Below, one piece after another: positions 51,735 through 60,253 of a stretch of DNA of 64,000 nt. The position numbers and the translations under genes are program-made. This DNA comes from Chitinibacter fontanus (GTDB taxonomy: Bacteria; Pseudomonadota; Gammaproteobacteria; Burkholderiales; Chitinibacteraceae), in NCBI RefSeq assembly GCF_013423785.1, contig NZ_CP058952.1, positions 3,437,665 through 3,501,664 on the forward strand, given 5' to 3'. The stretch's first letter is position 1. Every line of letters begins with the position of its first letter. The notes beneath the pieces are model-generated. The model saw nothing but the letters and a program-made list of their open reading frames with translations, was not told where the DNA came from and did not search any database.

Positions 51735-52745
51735 TTATTTCTTCTTAGCAATCTCAGCAGCGATTTGGTCGTAAATAGCACCATCATCAAAGAACTTCTT
51801 CTGCGCCGCTTTCAGGCCACCAAAATCATTCACGCCAAATAATTTAACGGCGGGAAATTGCTTGGCATACTTAGCTGTGACGGCAGTGTTGCGCGGGCGT
51901 AAGTAGTTTTGCGCAGCGATTTCCTGGCCTTGCTCGCTCCACAAGTAGTTGAGGTATTCAGTGGCGGCTTTGCGGCTGCCTTTTTTGTCGACTACTTTAT
52001 CAACCACAGCGACGGGTAGGTCGGCATCGATGGATACGCTTGGGTAAATAACTTCAAAATTACCGCGGCCAAATTCACGTGCGATCATTTCAGCTTCGTT
52101 TTCAAACGTTACCAGCACGTCGCCAATCTGGCGCTGCATGAAGGTCGTCGTCGCTGCGCGACCACCGGCATCTAGCACCGGTACGTTGGCGAAAATGGCT
52201 TGGGTGAATTCGCGTGCTTTGGCCTCATTGCCGCCATTTTGTTTCAGTGCAGCGCCCCAAGCGGCTAGAAAGGTATAGCGACCATTACCGCTCGTTTTCG
52301 GATTTGGAACGATGACACCAACGTTAGGCTTGGTTAAATCGTTCCAATCTTTGATGCCTTTGGGGTTACCCTTGCGCACAATCAGCACTTGCAAGCTAGA
52401 AAAAGGCGCAGCTTCGTTGGGGAATTTTTTATCCCAGCCTGGGTTGATCTGCTTGCCTTTTTCCACGATGGCATCAATGTCGGTCGACATATTCATTGTT
52501 ACCACATCGGCTTCCAGACCATCAATCACCGAGCGCGCCTGTTTGCTTGAGCCACCGTGCGATTGCTGAACAGTGACTTTATCGTTGAATTTTGCATCGT
52601 AATACTTTGCAAATGCGGGGTTGTAGTCTTTGTAAAAATCGCGCATTACGTCATAAGAGACATTGAGCAAGGTAGTTTCAGCCTGCGCTAGACTCGATAA
52701 ACCACTGATTGCGACAGCAAGCGTGAGGGTACGGAAAAAGGCCAT
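51735..52745 (-). CDS. sbp: Periplasmic sulfate-binding protein
   Basis: A 336-residue binding protein with a Sec signal peptide (RTLTLAVAISGLSSLAQAE, cleavage after AQA). LLNVSYDVMRDFYKDYNPAF, QSHGGSSKQARSVIDGLEAD, NPKTSGNGRYTFLAAWGAAL and VLVTFENEAEMIARE are diagnostic of the Sbp/CysP family. I choose 52745 because AAGGA lies 8 nt upstream; the ATG at 52751 is only 2 nt from it. First gene of the sulfate uptake operon. It is a paralogue of the protein at 61953. Confidence 0.95.
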   Translation of the reverse strand: MAFFRTLTLAVAISGLSSLAQAETTLLNVSYDVMRDFYKDYNPAFAKYYDAKFNDKVTVQQSHGGSSKQARSVIDGLEADVVTMNMSTDIDAIVEKGKQINPGWDKKFPNEAAPFSSLQVLIVRKGNPKGIKDWNDLTKPNVGVIVPNPKTSGNGRYTFLAAWGAALKQNGGNEAKAREFTQAIFANVPVLDAGGRAATTTFMQRQIGDVLVTFENEAEMIAREFGRGNFEVIYPSVSIDADLPVAVVDKVVDKKGSRKAATEYLNYLWSEQGQEIAAQNYLRPRNTAVTAKYAKQFPAVKLFGVNDFGGLKAAQKKFFDDGAIYDQIAAEIAKKK

Positions 52746-52845
52746 GGTCATATTCCTTGTTTTGGTATGGTTCAGACTGTAACAAGGAAGAATTAACGCA
52801 ACAAAGAATATAAAATTATTTCTATATAGCTATTTTGTTTTGATG

Positions 52846-52874
52846 AAAAAGAAGCCCCTTGCAAGCAAGGGGCT
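52846..52874 (-). terminator. Terminator of the porin gene
   Basis: AGCCCCTTGC and GCAAGGGGCT form a 10-bp stem with a minimal loop. On the minus strand TTCTTTTTC follows. It lies 31 bp after the porin stop. Confidence 0.82.
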
Positions 52875-52904
52875 AAAATTTCAAGCGCGTGATGTCTGCA
52901 AAGC

Positions 52905-53615
52905 TTAGAAATTAATTACCGTACCAACACGGATGCGCCAGTCATCTGTCAACTCTTTATTTTTCACCAGCGCATCAGGAATAAAACCAACCTCTACGAA
53001 TGGCTTGAAGGTACTGTTGATCTTGTAGCTGGCACCAACATTGTGCTCGTAGTAGTTGCTGCCTTGGTCTGGATATTGGAAATCAGCCAGTTTGCGATCC
53101 CAGCGGAAGTTGTAGTAGGTGTCAATTTCGCTGTTGACTGATTTACGTAGCCACAACTCGGTACGGGTAGTGCTGTCGTTATCCAATTTTTTATTGATGT
53201 CTTTAGTTTCACGTTGCTTATATTCATAGCGGACACGACCATCAAGACGCCAAGTAGGAGCGAATGCCCAGTTTGCTTGCAAGCCAGCTTTCAGGTAATC
53301 ACCTTTGGTTTTGGTGTGCTGAAATAAAGTGCTCGGTACAATGGTAACCGTATCATTTAATTTATATTTGTACCAAACAGCAAATTCTGTGTTGTCCCAC
53401 AGCGCCTGATCAGCACCTTCGCCTGCTTTGCTAGTGTTATTCACTGTGTACTCAGCGCTGCCGCCAATGCCGTTGCTAGCTTCATGGCTTAGCAAAAAAC
53501 GCGATTCGTATTTTTCACTTTCGGTTTTATACTGGCCGCGCACATCCAAGCTTAATGCGTGGGCGTTAAAAGCAAGTGCCGACAGCAGTGCAGTGAGCAG
53601 GTAGGTTTTTTTCAT
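52905..53615 (-). CDS. KdgM-like outer membrane porin
   Basis: A 236-residue protein with a signal peptide (cut after NAHA) and alternating beta strands ending in Phe, as outer-membrane barrels do. SLDVRGQYKTESEKYESRFL then LSHEASNGIGGSAEYTV resembles the KdgM/NanC family of 12-stranded channels for acidic oligosaccharides. Rich in Tyr, Trp and charged residues, with strand pairs such as WRLDGRVRYEYKQRETKD. The neighbours are sulfur genes, so a sulfonate, sulfated sugar or other anion may be the real substrate. This is inference. Confidence 0.75.
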   Translation of the reverse strand: MKKTYLLTALLSALAFNAHALSLDVRGQYKTESEKYESRFLLSHEASNGIGGSAEYTVNNTSKAGEGADQALWDNTEFAVWYKYKLNDTVTIVPSTLFQHTKTKGDYLKAGLQANWAFAPTWRLDGRVRYEYKQRETKDINKKLDNDSTTRTELWLRKSVNSEIDTYYNFRWDRKLADFQYPDQGSNYYEHNVGASYKINSTFKPFVEVGFIPDALVKNKELTDDWRIRVGTVINF

Positions 53616-53849
53616 GTTCTATCCTCTGTAGGGTGCAGTAAATATATGACTGGGCTGCAACAGCCCTTGCATGGGATGAACTATATTGCAGTTTTGTTAT
53701 ATCCTCTAATACTTTAATATTATTTTAATATTCCATATTTACTCAGGCAACATATTCCTAAAAAGAATATAAAAATCATAAAATATAATTAATTGAAATA
53801 TTAAGGGCGTGTTAGCCTAGCAATAAAACTTCACTCTCAGGGGTATCTT
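53616..53849. promoter_or_regulatory. AT-rich divergent region between porin and DUF2325 genes
   Basis: The 234-bp gap has runs of A/T and contains AAAGAATATAAAA at 53762-53774. The same 13-mer occurs at 52803-52815 upstream of sbp. It may be a shared site for a sulfur regulator such as CysB, which is unproven. Confidence 0.35.
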
Positions 53850-54158
53850 ATGCAGGCATTGATTGTTGGCGCAGACCGTCTAGGCAGCATTCCGCTCACG
53901 TTAGCAGAATTCGGCATCACAATTGGACATCACCTCAGTGGTAGAAATCCATCACATCAGCGCAGCCCCAGCCATATTAACGGCATGGATGTGGTGATTC
54001 TGTTTACGGATTTCCTAAACCATAACGCGATGCGCAATTACCGTGATATTGCGCAGAAAAAAAATGTGCGTTTTGTTGCCTGCCGCCGCTCAACCTGCGA
54101 CTTGACTCGATCGCTTGAAAAAATAGGGGCGGTAAAAATCAATCCCCGTCTACATTAG
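53850..54158 (+). CDS. DUF2325 family protein
   Basis: A 102-residue protein with a Rossmann-like opening MQALIVGADRLGSIPLTLAE and the family's second half GMDVVILFTDFLNHNAMRNY. The C-terminal VACRRSTCDL carries two Cys five residues apart. The function of the family is unknown. It is divergent from the porin gene, and a strong terminator follows. The two Cys would allow a redox or metal role in this sulfur-rich neighbourhood. Confidence 0.82.
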   Translation: MQALIVGADRLGSIPLTLAEFGITIGHHLSGRNPSHQRSPSHINGMDVVILFTDFLNHNAMRNYRDIAQKKNVRFVACRRSTCDLTRSLEKIGAVKINPRLH

Positions 54159-54171
54159 TAAGTGAGCTTCT

Positions 54172-54208
54172 CAAAATAAAAGCCCGGTTTTACCGGGCTT
54201 TTATTTTC
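54172..54208. terminator. Bidirectional terminator with 16-bp stem
   Basis: AAAATAAAAGCCCGGT pairs perfectly with its complement around TTT. A and T tracts on both sides let it serve the DUF2325 gene (+) and the binding-protein gene (-). Confidence 0.93.
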
Positions 54209-54215
54209 TCTGCAG

Positions 54216-55796
54216 TTACTTGCTGCTAACGTTGAGCCAGTTCTGGCGGCCAAACGGGTTGACCACATAGCCACTGACTTTAGGAGTAGTAATGACTGAA
54301 GTGAGGGGATGCGCTAGCGGAATCCAAAGTGCTTGCTGGGCAATGAGCTGTTGCGCAGCTTGATATTGCTTGGTGCGGTCAGCTAAATTGGCGCTGGTTT
54401 TGCCTTTGCGAATTAGCTCGTCGAGCTTGGGTTGGCAAAAACGGGCAAAATTCAAGCCCGATTCGACCGAGGCGCAAGCAAACTGTGGCGTTAAGAAATT
54501 ATCCGGGTCGCCATTGTCACCACTCCAGCCCATAAACAGGATGTCATGTTCGCCCGCTTTGGCGCGCTTGATTAACTCCCCCCATTCGATGGTTTTCAGC
54601 TCGGCACGAATGCCAATTTTTGCGAGATCCGCCTGCAGTAACTCGCCACCTAAACGCGGGTTGGGGTTGAGTGTACTACCCGCAGGGCGAATCCAGATCG
54701 TGGTGTCAAAACCATTTGGGAAACCGGCTTTGGTGAGCAGTTCTTTGGCCTTAGTAGGGTTGTAGCTATAGCTTTTATCGGCCAGATAACTCCAAGTGCT
54801 CGGAGGCAGGGGGCTGTTGGCCGCGGTGGCTGTGCCTTGAAATACTTGGCTTAGATAAGTTTTCTGATCAAAAGCCAGTTTGAGCGCTTGGCGAACTTCA
54901 ACCCTATCAAATGGCTTGTGCTGGGTATTGAGCGCAACAAAAGCCGTGGCAAACATTGGTGTGCTGAGCACTTTCAGATTTTTATCTAGCTGAGCGGCGC
55001 TGATTTCCTGTGGTTTTGGCCCGAGTGCAATCTGACATTCACCCGCTTTGACTTTTTGCACCCGAACCACTGGGTCAGTGGTGATGGCGTAGATTAATTT
55101 ATCGGATTTTGCTTTGCCGCCAAAGTAATTGGGGTGCGCATCGTAACGAATCACCGCATCTTTTTGGAAGCTGCGTAATATATATGGCCCGGTCCCGATT
55201 GGCTTGGTATTGAAATCGGCTTGCTGGTTACTGGCTTGTAGCTGTGCCGCATATTGAGCGGAGTAAATTGACGCAAAACCCATGCTTAGCAGCGGTAAAA
55301 AAGTTGCATCGGCTTGGTTTAGTACAAATTGTATAGTGTTGTTGTCTAGCTTTTTGATTTGGGCCACCAGCTTGGCTAGCCCGAACGATTGCGCATGCGG
55401 GTAACCATTGGGCGCGCTGCCATACCATGGATGATTAGGGTCGAGCATGCGCTGAAAGCTAAAGATTACATCATCCGCATTTAACGGACGTGTTGGCTGG
55501 AAATAATCAGTGCGTTGAAACGCCACATTGGGACGCAGCTTGAAGGTGTATTGCAAGCCATCAGCGCTAACTTGCCATTGTTGTGCCAAGCTAGGCACTA
55601 ATTTACCGGTGCTGGCATCGTACTCGACCAAGCGGTTATATATAGTGTCTGCTGCTGCATTGGTATTGGTTAATGAGTTGTATTGAACTACGTCAAAGCC
55701 ATCGGGGCTGGCTTCGGTGCAAACGGTTAAGGCTTTGCCATAAGAAATACCGCTAAGTAGTATGCTAGCCAAGGCCAAATTTAATCTGATGTTCAT
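54216..55796 (-). CDS. Family 5 extracellular solute-binding protein (DppA/OppA type), orphan
   Basis: A 526-residue periplasmic protein with a signal peptide (cleavage near SYGKA). LTVCTEASPDGFDVVQYNSL, the family signature region LSADGLQYTFKLRPNV-like (read as VSADGLQYTFKLRPNVAF), and GWSGDNGDPDNFLTPQFACA match DppA. No permease or ATPase genes are adjacent. It follows the encapsulin operon on the same strand across 73 bp. A peptide, glutathione or other sulfur-containing ligand is possible, but the pocket cannot be judged by eye. Confidence 0.88.
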   Translation of the reverse strand: MNIRLNLALASILLSGISYGKALTVCTEASPDGFDVVQYNSLTNTNAAADTIYNRLVEYDASTGKLVPSLAQQWQVSADGLQYTFKLRPNVAFQRTDYFQPTRPLNADDVIFSFQRMLDPNHPWYGSAPNGYPHAQSFGLAKLVAQIKKLDNNTIQFVLNQADATFLPLLSMGFASIYSAQYAAQLQASNQQADFNTKPIGTGPYILRSFQKDAVIRYDAHPNYFGGKAKSDKLIYAITTDPVVRVQKVKAGECQIALGPKPQEISAAQLDKNLKVLSTPMFATAFVALNTQHKPFDRVEVRQALKLAFDQKTYLSQVFQGTATAANSPLPPSTWSYLADKSYSYNPTKAKELLTKAGFPNGFDTTIWIRPAGSTLNPNPRLGGELLQADLAKIGIRAELKTIEWGELIKRAKAGEHDILFMGWSGDNGDPDNFLTPQFACASVESGLNFARFCQPKLDELIRKGKTSANLADRTKQYQAAQQLIAQQALWIPLAHPLTSVITTPKVSGYVVNPFGRQNWLNVSSK

Positions 55797-55869
55797 TGGT
55801 ATACCCTCTAGTTAATATCATGTGTTGCGGGTTTGTTCTTCTTATTGTCGCCGATCGACAGTTGGCGCC

Positions 55870-56214
55870 CTAATGATGTTGCTGTTCTTCCGGTGCTAGT
55901 AGCGCATATCCGTATTTATTTAGTATTTCTTTGGCTTTAGCCAGTTGTTTATCGCTGCGCGAGACTTTGTGCTGTTTGCTGGCAGGTATATGTAAATCCA
56001 AGCCATATTGTTGCAACCAACTGCGGATTAAATAAATACTTTTCTCGCCTAAACCTGAGATATGTAGCAGATGGCGATAACTAATCGCAGCTACATCTTG
56101 GGGGGTAAAGGACTCGCGATCCAAGTGATTTTTTAATGCGTTGATCTGCCTGTTGGTGAGTGGCGCATAACAGCCATCAAAGTCAGTGGCTGCAGGACCT
56201 TGTTGCGTGCTCAT
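55870..56214 (-). CDS. Small helix-hairpin-helix protein (RNA polymerase alpha C-terminal-like)
   Basis: A 114-residue protein. Residues 40-75 contain SYRHLLHISGLGEKSIYLIR then SWLQQYGLDL, which resembles the (HhH)2 of the alpha C-terminal domain (LLxIxGLGxKS...I...L...GL). A basic, Lys-rich helix and a His-rich tail follow. DNA or protein binding is plausible; no function is known. The start at 56214 is preceded by GGAG at 7 nt. It lies just behind the hairpin that ends the cysteine desulfurase gene, as the last member of the encapsulin cluster. Confidence 0.6.
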   Translation of the reverse strand: MSTQQGPAATDFDGCYAPLTNRQINALKNHLDRESFTPQDVAAISYRHLLHISGLGEKSIYLIRSWLQQYGLDLHIPASKQHKVSRSDKQLAKAKEILNKYGYALLAPEEQQHH

Positions 56215-56228
56215 CTTCATGCTCCATG

Positions 56229-56258
56229 AAAAACGCCCTCCGCTGGTGCGGAGGGCGT
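56229..56258 (-). terminator. Intrinsic terminator after the encapsulin cargo gene
   Basis: ACGCCCTCCGC and GCGGAGGGCGT form an 11-bp GC-rich stem with a 4-nt loop. On the minus strand TTTTT follows. The ribosome binding site of the HhH gene starts within a few bases, so that gene is probably reached by partial read-through. Confidence 0.88.
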
Positions 56259-56262
56259 GATT

Positions 56263-58056
56263 TTAGAGTGCGTTTTTGCTACTTTTGATCTTCAAGAGCG
56301 CCGTTGCCAGCGCGTCCAGATCGCTGCAGGTGTTATAAAACGCCAGCGAAGGACGTACCGTCGCTTCCAGACCAAAACGGCGCAAGATCGGCTGTGCGCA
56401 ATGATGGCCCGAGCGCACTGCAATACCTTCCTGATTAAGCAAAGCGCCAACCTTGGTAGTCTCGAAACCATCCAGTACGAATGACAACACGCCGGCTTTT
56501 TCCTGTGCCGTGCCAATAATGCGCAGGCCAGGAATATTGCTGAGCAAACGTGTGCCATAGACCAGAAGCTGATGCTCGTAAGCCGCAATATTGTCGATGC
56601 CGATACGCTGCACGTAATCAAGTGCAGCTCCGAGGCCTACTGCATCAGCGATATTGCCGGTACCCGCTTCAAAGCGGAACGGCGCAGCGTGAAAACGAGT
56701 GTTTTCAAACGTGACGTCCTCGATCATATTGCCGCCGCCTTGCCATGGTGGCGTTTCGTTTAGCAAAGCTTCTTTGCCATACAGCACACCAATGCCCGTC
56801 GGCCCGAATACCTTGTGGCCTGAAAACACAAACCAGTCGCAATCGAGTGCTTGTACATCAGCACGCAGATGCGACACCGATTGCGCGCCATCGAGCAGCA
56901 CTTTCGCACCGGCTTGATGTGCCAGCTCGATAATCCGCTTGGCTGGCGTAATTGTGCCCAAGGCATTAGATACCTGAGTGAATGACACCAGCTTGGTGCG
57001 CGGGCTGAGCAATTTGGCATATTCGTCGAGCAACAATTCACCGTTGTCATTGACCGGAATCACCCGCAATACCGCCCCAGTTTTCGCAACGAGTTGCTGC
57101 CATGGCACGATATTCGCGTGATGCTCCAGCCAGCTAATGATGATCTCATCACCTTTGCCGATATTGGCTTCGCCCCACGACTTGGCGACCAGATTGATCG
57201 CCTCGGTCGTACCACGCACAAACACGATTTCATTCGTCGACTTAGCATTTAAAAAGCGCCGTACCGATTCGCGCGCGCCCTCATAGGCATCAGTCGAACG
57301 TGCTGCCAGCTCATGCGCTGCGCGGTGAATGTTTGAGTTTTCGTGCTCGTAAAAGTGGCTAATCCGGTCGATCACCGCTTGTGGCTTTTGCGTGGTCGCT
57401 GCGTTATCGAGCCAGATCAGTTGCTTGCCGCCGCTAACCCGCTCACGCAAGATCGGAAAATCCTTGCGCAACAAATGTGGGTCTAACGGTGGCCGAGCAA
57501 TACTGGACAAGCCTTGCTGTGGCTGGCCGTGACGCGCTTGAAACGGATCGGCATGCAAACCAGGCACTTGAATGCCGGCAGGGCCGGCTGGCTGGGCGTA
57601 ATCGAGGAAATAAAAACTCGATCCAAAGCTGCTAGGCACTGCGGCCTGCCCATGCTCTGCCGCGCTGATCGGGCTAGCGCCTAAACGCGGTGCCAATAAT
57701 TGGCGCAGTTGAGCTTCATCGGGCAAACCGAAATCCGCTGGGTTAACGCCGCTGCTGTGCAAGCTCGATTGTTTTGCGTGCAAATTTAACGCATCACTGC
57801 TGTACGGGCTGTCGAGCCGTTGCTCAGGCACACTCAGTGGTGGTGGTGTCGTAATCGCTGGCGTAGCCGAGGCTACGGCCGGATTAAAGCCTGCGCGATC
57901 ACCACCCTGAGGCAAGCTGCCCAGTTGGTTGACGCCCACGCTTTGCCCCGGTACAGCACTGAATAGCTCATTGGCCAATTGCTCCAGCCACGGCGTCAGA
58001 TTGCTCACATCACTGAGATCGCCCACATTGGATGGATGAAGCTCACTTGTACTCAT
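56263..58056 (-). CDS. Cysteine desulfurase, Family 2A encapsulin cargo, with long disordered N-terminus
   Basis: A 597-residue protein. Residues about 195-597 are a SufS-like desulfurase that releases sulfur from cysteine: QLIWLDNAATTQKPQAVIDR, the PLP Lys415 in FSGHKVFGPTGIG and the persulfide Cys553 in RSGHHCAQPI. The first ~190 residues are Pro/Ala/Ser/Gly-rich and non-catalytic, with short islands such as DFGLPDEAQLRQLLAPRLGA and SFYFLDYAQPAGPAGIQVPG. Such extensions target the enzyme into Family 2A encapsulin shells. The start lies within the shell gene (14-nt overlap), so cargo and shell are translationally coupled. Confidence 0.95.
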   Translation of the reverse strand: MSTSELHPSNVGDLSDVSNLTPWLEQLANELFSAVPGQSVGVNQLGSLPQGGDRAGFNPAVASATPAITTPPPLSVPEQRLDSPYSSDALNLHAKQSSLHSSGVNPADFGLPDEAQLRQLLAPRLGASPISAAEHGQAAVPSSFGSSFYFLDYAQPAGPAGIQVPGLHADPFQARHGQPQQGLSSIARPPLDPHLLRKDFPILRERVSGGKQLIWLDNAATTQKPQAVIDRISHFYEHENSNIHRAAHELAARSTDAYEGARESVRRFLNAKSTNEIVFVRGTTEAINLVAKSWGEANIGKGDEIIISWLEHHANIVPWQQLVAKTGAVLRVIPVNDNGELLLDEYAKLLSPRTKLVSFTQVSNALGTITPAKRIIELAHQAGAKVLLDGAQSVSHLRADVQALDCDWFVFSGHKVFGPTGIGVLYGKEALLNETPPWQGGGNMIEDVTFENTRFHAAPFRFEAGTGNIADAVGLGAALDYVQRIGIDNIAAYEHQLLVYGTRLLSNIPGLRIIGTAQEKAGVLSFVLDGFETTKVGALLNQEGIAVRSGHHCAQPILRRFGLEATVRPSLAFYNTCSDLDALATALLKIKSSKNAL

Positions 58057-58954
58057 GGTATTTACCGATTTCTACGTCTTCGAGCACTGCAATCGCGTCA
58101 TCGGTCAGCACGGCCAACGAGCAATACAGTGATACCAAGTATGAGGCGATAGCCTTGTGGTTAATGCCCATAAAGCGCACCGACAAACCTGGGCTTTGCT
58201 GGCCTGGCAAGTCCGGCTGATACAGACCCACCACGCCCTGACGGCTTTCACCAGTGCGAATCAACAAGATTTTCGATTTGCCGTTTTCGATTGGCAACTT
58301 GTCAGACGGGAATAGGGGTATGCCGCGCCAAGTCAGGAATTGCGAGCCGAACAGCGATACAGTCGGTGGGGGTACCCCACGGCGCGTGCACTCACGACCA
58401 AAGGCGGCAATGGCCAAAGGGTGCAGCAGGAAGAAGCCTGGCTCTTTCCATACCTTTGAAATCAGCTCGTCCAGATCATCTGGCGTTGGCGCGCCAGTAC
58501 GCGTTTTAATGCGCTGGCTTGGCGCGATGCTGTGCAAGAGGCCGTATTCTTTATTGTTAATCAGCTCGCTCTCTTGGCGCTCTTTCACAGTTTCAATGGT
58601 CAAACGAAGCTGTTCGCTGATCTGGTTGTACGGCTTGCTGTACAGATCAGAAACGCGGGTATGTACATCTAGCACCGTATTCACTGCGGACAGCAAATAC
58701 TCGCGTGGATTTTCGATGTAATCGACGAAAGTATTTGGCAATACGCGCTCATCACGTGCCGAGCAATCCACTTCAACGCTGCTGGCGTCTTTTACTTTGT
58801 TAACGCGGTAAATACCCGCTTCCACCGGCACCCAGTTCAGCAGGTGGGTCAGCCAGCGTGGGGTGATCGATGTAAGCTGTGGTACGGTGCGAGTCGCAAT
58901 GGCAAGCTGCCGTGCGGCTACATCACCTAAGGCCGTTTGATGTTCGGTGGTCAT
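58043..58954 (-). CDS. Family 2A encapsulin shell protein (SrpI-like)
   Basis: A 303-residue HK97-fold shell protein. Long stretches match the cyanobacterial sulfur-starvation protein SrpI: LGDVAARQLAIATRTVPQLT, RWLTHLLNWVPVEAGIYRVN, ISEQLRLTIETVKERQESEL, GAPTPDDLDELISKVWKEP, GVPPPTVSLFGSQFLTWRGI and the C-terminal KYHEYK. There is no inserted cyclic-nucleotide domain, which separates 2A from 2B shells. Subunits are expected to form an icosahedral compartment around the desulfurase encoded next. AAGGAGC lies 8 nt before the ATG. Serine O-acetyltransferase is just upstream. Confidence 0.96.
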   Translation of the reverse strand: MTTEHQTALGDVAARQLAIATRTVPQLTSITPRWLTHLLNWVPVEAGIYRVNKVKDASSVEVDCSARDERVLPNTFVDYIENPREYLLSAVNTVLDVHTRVSDLYSKPYNQISEQLRLTIETVKERQESELINNKEYGLLHSIAPSQRIKTRTGAPTPDDLDELISKVWKEPGFFLLHPLAIAAFGRECTRRGVPPPTVSLFGSQFLTWRGIPLFPSDKLPIENGKSKILLIRTGESRQGVVGLYQPDLPGQQSPGLSVRFMGINHKAIASYLVSLYCSLAVLTDDAIAVLEDVEIGKYHEYK

Positions 58955-59029
58955 GACTTAATGCTCCTTTGAGCGAGTGAAAAATATAATACTGAGTATG
59001 CTTTTTGCAACGCGGCCTGCAGCCAAGCC

Positions 59030-59998
59030 TTAGCTATTGCGATTACTGGCTTGTGAAATATGGCTGTGTGCTGGCACCGATTGAGTTAGCCAAACATTGC
59101 CGCCGATGACCGAGCCTTTGCCGATAGTGATACGACCTAAAATCGTCGCGCCGGCATAAATCACCACATCGTCTTCAACAATCGGATGGCGGGCATTGCC
59201 TTTGATTAAGTGACCGTTTTCATCGGCAGGGAAGCTTTTCGATCCCAAAGTCACAGCCTGATAGATGCGAACCCGTTCACCAATAATGCTAGTTTCGCCA
59301 ATCACAACGCCGCTGCCATGGTCGATAAAAAATTCGCTACCGATGCGGGCACCGGGGTGAATATCAATGCCGGTGGTGGCATAGGCCAGATTGGAAATAA
59401 TCCGCGCCAAAAATGGTGCCCCTAGCAAATACAGGGTGTGCGCAAGGCGATAGCTTAAGATGGCGCGAAATCCGGGGTAGCACAGCAAAATTTCAGAAAT
59501 GCTATTGGCCGCTGGGTCGCCTTGCTGAGCAGCATATAAGTCCCCGACCAGAAATGCGCGGATATCCGGTAGCTGGCTGGCAAAACTTTGGGTAATGCCA
59601 TCGGCAATTTGCTTTAAATTGTGGTCAAAGGTTTTACTACGCTCCGCACTAAACAACAGGCTGCGGCGAATCTGTTCGGCTAATTGCGTCAGGCATGCAT
59701 GCAAGGTGCTGCCAACAAAATGATCGATGCTTTCGTCATTCAGATCCGGCCGACCATAGTGAGTAGGGAACAGGGCCGCCGCCAGTCCATCTAGGATTTG
59801 CTGCATGACTTCCCGTGATGGCAGTTCGCGCACTCGACCCTGGTAACGGATTTTTTTGGTGTGCTCGCGCGATTGGCGTAAACCACTCACCACTTCGGCT
59901 AAGCCCCAGTGTTTGTCGCTATTACCGTCATCATTAGGCAGAAATGCCTCGCGGTTTTGCGTGCTAAAAGCATCCGGAATAATGAGTTTGGCATTCAT
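59030..59998 (-). CDS. Serine O-acetyltransferase (EpsC-type), encapsulin operon
   Basis: A 322-residue enzyme that makes O-acetylserine, the precursor of cysteine. The helical N-terminal domain has LPSREVMQQILDGLAAALFP. The left-handed beta-helix carries hexapeptide repeats and the catalytic region TGIDIHPGARIGSEFFIDHG followed by SGVVIGE. I use the ATG at 59998 (MNAKLIIPDAF) because AGGAG lies 7 nt upstream; the frame is open to 60034. It is 75 bp upstream of the shell gene on the same strand, a neighbour commonly seen with Family 2A encapsulins. Confidence 0.93.
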   Translation of the reverse strand: MNAKLIIPDAFSTQNREAFLPNDDGNSDKHWGLAEVVSGLRQSREHTKKIRYQGRVRELPSREVMQQILDGLAAALFPTHYGRPDLNDESIDHFVGSTLHACLTQLAEQIRRSLLFSAERSKTFDHNLKQIADGITQSFASQLPDIRAFLVGDLYAAQQGDPAANSISEILLCYPGFRAILSYRLAHTLYLLGAPFLARIISNLAYATTGIDIHPGARIGSEFFIDHGSGVVIGETSIIGERVRIYQAVTLGSKSFPADENGHLIKGNARHPIVEDDVVIYAGATILGRITIGKGSVIGGNVWLTQSVPAHSHISQASNRNS

Positions 59999-60253
59999 AT
60001 TCGGGCTCCTGATCAGTAAATAGATATGCATCACGCAGTATCAGGCTGGCTTTATCTACTAAAAAATCAGGATTTGTCTGATCGTAAAGCCAAGGGATGT
60101 GCGTAAGTTGGTGTCGACTAGCTTGCTATAACAATAAGCCGATCACATCGGGAGCAATTATGTGGCTTAGCAATAAATAATCAAAAGAACTTTTGATCAT
60201 TTACTATATTTCCAAATTGAATAATAAGCATACAGAAAGGAAGTGGTGGCTAG

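Noticed and set aside
58043..58954. Shell protein as a phage major capsid gene
   Set aside because: The HK97 fold is shared, but the sequence matches SrpI-like encapsulins along its length, and the neighbours are metabolic genes without terminase, portal or protease.
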